From Saprospirales bacterium (GTDB taxonomy: Bacteria > Bacteroidota > Bacteroidia > Chitinophagales > Saprospiraceae), in contig JADJBL010000045.1 of the NCBI GenBank assembly GCA_016703765.1, forward strand, positions 248,001 to 312,000: a stretch of 64,000 nucleotides of DNA. Direction: 5' to 3'. Below the pieces are notes generated by a model. It was not told the DNA's origin. It ran no database searches and was given only the letters and a program-made list of their open reading frames with translations. Of this stretch, positions 61,411-64,000 are shown one piece after another. How positions within the stretch are numbered: the stretch's first letter is position 1; each line of letters starts with the position of its first letter. Made by a program: the position numbers and the translations under genes.

Positions 61411-61479
61411 AGTTTTTAGTTCTTAGTTTTTAGTTTTTAGTTAGGCCAACTAAGAACTAAAAACTAAGAACTAAAAACT
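61411..61479. repeat. Heptamer tracts forming a 30-bp inverted repeat
   Basis: The left arm 61411-61440 is built of AGTTTTT/AGTTCTT heptamers. The right arm 61450-61479 is its reverse complement with one mismatch. The 9-base loop is TTAGGCCAA. It fills the gap between the accC stop and the ABC exporter start. Confidence 0.93.
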
Positions 61480-61480
61480 C

Positions 61481-62830
61481 TTATTGGTTATCCGGTTCCA
61501 TTTTAAAATCATTGAGGAAGCCGGTATGAAAATTCCCTTTGCGGAAATTTTCGTCGCGCATGAGTTTTTTGTGAAAGGGGACGGTGGTTTTGACGCCTTC
61601 GACGATAAACTCATCGAGGGCGCGTTCCATCTTGGCGATGCACTCTTCGCGGGTTTGGGCCCGGCAGATGAGCTTGGCGATCAGGGAGTCGTAGTAGGGG
61701 GGGATGACATAGCCTGCATAGACATGCGTATCGACGCGCACCCCGTGGCCTTTGGCGCTGTGGAAAGAGGTGATCTTTCCAGGGCTGGGGCGGAAGTCGT
61801 TGAAGGGGTCTTCCGCGTTGATCCGGCATTCCATCGCAAACATGTTCGGGAAATAGTTTTTTCCCGTGATGGCGACTCCGGCGGCGATCTTTATTTGCTC
61901 CTTAATGAGGTCGTAGTCGATGACTTCTTCGGTAACGGGGTGTTCGACCTGGATGCGGGTATTCATTTCCATGAAGTAGAAATTCCGGTGCTTGTCGACC
62001 AGAAATTCGACCGTGCCGACGCCTTCGTAGTGGATGGCTTCTCCTGCTTTGATGGCGGCCTCGCCCATTCTCTCCCGAAGATCATCGGTCATGAAGGGGG
62101 AAGGGCTTTCTTCGACGAGTTTTTGGTGCCGCCGCTGGATGGAACACTCGCGTTCGGAGAGGTGGCAAACCCTGCCTTCCTGGTCGCCGGCGATTTGGAT
62201 CTCGATATGCCTCGGTTCCTCGACGTATTTTTCCACGTAGATGCCGTCGTTTCCGAAGGAGGCCTTAGCTTCCTTCCGGGCCATTTCCCAGGCGTTTTCG
62301 AAATCTTTTTCCTCGTTCACGATGCGCATGCCTTTGCCGCCGCCTCCGGCGGTAGCTTTCAGAATGACGGGATACCCGATATCCTTGGCGATTTTTTTGC
62401 CGTGCTTGATATCCTTGAGCAGGCCTTCGCTGCCGGGAATACAAGGGACTCCGGCCTTGAGCATGGTTTCCTTGGCGGTGATCTTGTCGCCCATTTTGCG
62501 GATCTGGGACGGGGTGGGGCCGATAAACTTTATTCCATATTCGGCGCAAACCTCTGCGAAGTCGGCATTTTCGGCCAGGAATCCGTAGCCGGGATGGATG
62601 GCATCCGCATTGGTAATCTCGGCCGCTGCCATGATCCGGGGGACGCTCAGGTAGGATTCTGCCGAAGGGGGAGGGCCGATACAAACGGCCTCGTCGGCAA
62701 AGCGGACGTGCAGGCTTTCGCGGTCGGCCGTGGAATAAATGGCCACCGTTTTGATGCCCATTTCGCGGCAGGTCCGGATAATCCGGAGCGCGATTTCGCC
62801 CCGATTAGCGATCAGTATTTTGTTGAACAT
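61481..62830 (-). CDS. accC: Biotin carboxylase subunit of acetyl-CoA carboxylase
   Basis: 449 residues, the standard length. The N-terminal domain starts [20 protein letters not shown]. The ATP-grasp domain contains [20 protein letters not shown] and [20 protein letters not shown], then [17 protein letters not shown]. The carboxylation site shows [17 protein letters not shown], with Arg in AGKITSFH-type [20 protein letters not shown]. It carboxylates biotin on AccB with bicarbonate and ATP. It lies 5 bp after accB, in the efp-accB-accC order found in many bacteria. An alternative role as subunit of another acyl-CoA carboxylase is less likely given the gene order. Confidence 0.96.
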   Translation of the reverse strand: MFNKILIANRGEIALRIIRTCREMGIKTVAIYSTADRESLHVRFADEAVCIGPPPSAESYLSVPRIMAAAEITNADAIHPGYGFLAENADFAEVCAEYGIKFIGPTPSQIRKMGDKITAKETMLKAGVPCIPGSEGLLKDIKHGKKIAKDIGYPVILKATAGGGGKGMRIVNEEKDFENAWEMARKEAKASFGNDGIYVEKYVEEPRHIEIQIAGDQEGRVCHLSERECSIQRRHQKLVEESPSPFMTDDLRERMGEAAIKAGEAIHYEGVGTVEFLVDKHRNFYFMEMNTRIQVEHPVTEEVIDYDLIKEQIKIAAGVAITGKNYFPNMFAMECRINAEDPFNDFRPSPGKITSFHSAKGHGVRVDTHVYAGYVIPPYYDSLIAKLICRAQTREECIAKMERALDEFIVEGVKTTVPFHKKLMRDENFRKGNFHTGFLNDFKMEPDNQ

Positions 62831-62835
62831 GCGCG

Positions 62836-63363
62836 TTAACCTTTGGGATCGATCAGGAACAAAACCTGGTCGTATTCGACCGGTTGGGCGTCTTCGACCA
62901 TCACTTTGACGATTCTTCCGCTGTGCTCGGATTCGATTTCGTTAAACAGCTTCATCGCCTCTATGATGCAAACTACCGAGCCTTTTTCTACCAGGTCGCC
63001 GACTTTGACATAAGGGCCCTTGTCGGGGGAGGAGGAGCGGTAAAAAGTGCCCACCATGGGCGAGCGGATAGGAAGGTATTCGCCGGAATCGCCGGATTTT
63101 TCCCCGGCCGCTCTTTCGGGCTTCTCTTCGCCTGAGGCTTCCCTCGAAGGGGCGGGTATCTGGGCTGGGGGAGGCGGATTTGGCGAGGCGTGCTGTGACT
63201 GGAACACCGGCTGCTGCCCGGAAGCCATGATCTGCTGCCCCTTCCCACTGTGGTATTTTTCCGTACGGAGGGTTAGCTCGAACTCTCCTTCCTTGAGCTT
63301 GAATTCGGTCAGGTTGGACTTTTGGATGAGCTTGATAAGTTCCTGTATCTCTTTGAAATCCAT
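62836..63363 (-). CDS. accB: Biotin carboxyl carrier protein of acetyl-CoA carboxylase
   Basis: 175 residues. An N-terminal helix ([20 protein letters not shown]) and short beta segment lead into a Pro/Ala/Gln-rich flexible linker (about residues 55-95). The biotinyl domain follows at about 97-175, with [20 protein letters not shown]. The biotinylated lysine is in [14 protein letters not shown] (EAMKL), and the thumb region [20 protein letters not shown] closes the fold. It shuttles carboxybiotin between AccC and AccA/AccD. It sits between efp (35 bp upstream) and accC (5 bp downstream). Confidence 0.96.
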   Translation of the reverse strand: MDFKEIQELIKLIQKSNLTEFKLKEGEFELTLRTEKYHSGKGQQIMASGQQPVFQSQHASPNPPPPAQIPAPSREASGEEKPERAAGEKSGDSGEYLPIRSPMVGTFYRSSSPDKGPYVKVGDLVEKGSVVCIIEAMKLFNEIESEHSGRIVKVMVEDAQPVEYDQVLFLIDPKG

Positions 63364-63398
63364 AGGACAAGGTTTTTAAGGAAGAGGGGAAGCTGCTA

Positions 63399-63965
63399 TT
63401 ATTCCTTTACGCGTTCGAGGTATTCACCGGTGCGGGTATCTACGCGGATCTTTTCGCCGGCGTTGACAAAGAGCGGGACCCTGATCTCGGCGCCGGTTGA
63501 AATGGTAGCCGGTTTGAGCGTGTTGGTCGCCGTATCTCCTTTCAGCCCAGGCTCGGTATATGTGACCACCACTACAATGTTGGTGGGCATTTCGAGTTGG
63601 AGGGGCATCTCTTTTTCGGAGTGGAACAACACGGTGCACTCTGCGCCTTCCATCAGAAACTCGGGGGCGTCGATCAATCTTTCCTCAAAGGAGAGCTGCT
63701 CGAAAGTCTCGTTGTTCATAAAATGGTAGCCCATTTCATCCTTGTACAGGAACTGGAAGTTGCGGCGCTCTACGCGCACAATGTCGATTTTGTGACCTGC
63801 CGGAAAGGTGTTGTCTACCACCCTGCCATGCGTCAGGCTCTTGAGTTTGGTACGGACAAAGGCGTTTCCTTTCCCCGGTTTTACGTGCTGGAATTCGACA
63901 ACGGTCCAAATGTCGTTATTGTATTCAATGCACAGTCCGTTACGGATTTCTGCAGTGGAAGCCAT
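63399..63965 (-). CDS. efp: Translation elongation factor P
   Basis: 188 residues, full length. The KOW-like N-terminal domain has ASTAEIRNGLCIEYNNDIWT, then EFQHVKPGKGNAFVRTKLKS with the loop lysine (KPGKGNA) that is modified in many bacteria. The two OB domains include VPLFVNAGEKIRVDTRTGEY and KPATISTGAEIRVPLF. EF-P relieves ribosome stalling at polyproline stretches, which occur in this window in the Pro-rich 41940 protein. It is the first gene of efp-accB-accC; its promoter must lie beyond 63965, at or past the window edge. Confidence 0.97.
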   Translation of the reverse strand: MASTAEIRNGLCIEYNNDIWTVVEFQHVKPGKGNAFVRTKLKSLTHGRVVDNTFPAGHKIDIVRVERRNFQFLYKDEMGYHFMNNETFEQLSFEERLIDAPEFLMEGAECTVLFHSEKEMPLQLEMPTNIVVVVTYTEPGLKGDTATNTLKPATISTGAEIRVPLFVNAGEKIRVDTRTGEYLERVKE

Positions 63966-64000
63966 TCGTTAAAGCTTTTTGATCGAGTTAAAAAAATGCG

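Noticed and set aside
61484..62839. 451-codon + strand frame opposite accC
   Set aside because: accC is unmistakable; the opposite frame is a shadow.

Overview
The window reads as a chromosomal stretch of a Bacteroidota member, most likely from the Saprospiraceae/Lewinella group. Pointers are SprB-repeat and type IX secretion (T9SS) C-terminal sorting proteins, promoters of the Bacteroidota form TTTG-N19-TAnnTTTG, A-rich leaders instead of Shine-Dalgarno sites, an archaeal/eukaryal-type ProRS, a DUF6913 protein, a FadL-like porin and a moderately high GC content. The exact genus is an inference. There is no prophage, IS element, rRNA operon or CRISPR array; one tRNA-Asp(GTC) is present.

Layout. 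1-9.6 kb: MltF-type lytic transglycosylase (cut by the left edge), fasciclin lipoprotein, DUF2911 protein, esterase, saccharopine-dehydrogenase-like reductase, Tat-exported PhoX-like protein, RRM RNA-binding protein, AsnA. 9.7-14.5 kb: giant thioredoxin/SprB-repeat/T9SS surface protein. 14.5-18.1 kb: arsenic cluster (CxxC thioredoxin, UPF0718 permease, ArsF-like and ArsG-like proteins) divergent from an ACR3 efflux pump. 18-24.3 kb: M1 aminopeptidase and a secreted GH13-GH31 fusion for alpha-glucan breakdown. 24.3-28.5 kb: a palindrome cluster, DUF2202 lipoprotein, ECF sigma factor with membrane partner, and two unknown genes. 28.5-33.5 kb: AbiEi/AbiEii type IV toxin-antitoxin pair followed 6 bp later by a SWIM-SNF2 helicase. 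33.5-36.6 kb: a DVKAI-repeat protein, cysteine dioxygenase-like protein, an EAD11-TM protein and a small RHH-like protein. 36.7-49 kb: tRNA-Asp, accA-DUF6913-dapA, FadL-like porin, a Trp-Asn-rich protein, proS, two transporters and an S41 protease. 49-64 kb: hydrolase, SDR, 3-hydroxyanthranilate dioxygenase, LpxH-like phosphatase, PLP desulfhydrase, M16 peptidase, ECF sigma, TetR, a T9SS cargo protein, an MsbA-like ABC exporter and accC-accB-efp.

Two patterns run through the window. First, at least nine genes are broken by single-base indels, mostly in homopolymers, and in every case the missing motifs are legible in the neighbouring frame. This looks like sequencing or assembly error rather than gene decay, so the genes are probably intact. 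Second, many gene junctions carry 7-8-bp tandem tracts or long perfect palindromes (4251, 24381-24621, 44877, 49860, 57508-57629, 61411), and several of the tracts encode the last residues of the flanking proteins.

The best candidates for something new are the abiEi-abiEii-SNF2 operon with its own predicted operator, the cluster of three palindromes with one conserved core at 24.4 kb, the GH13-GH31 fusion, the DVKAI-repeat protein, and an EAD11 death-fold-like adaptor anchored in the membrane.
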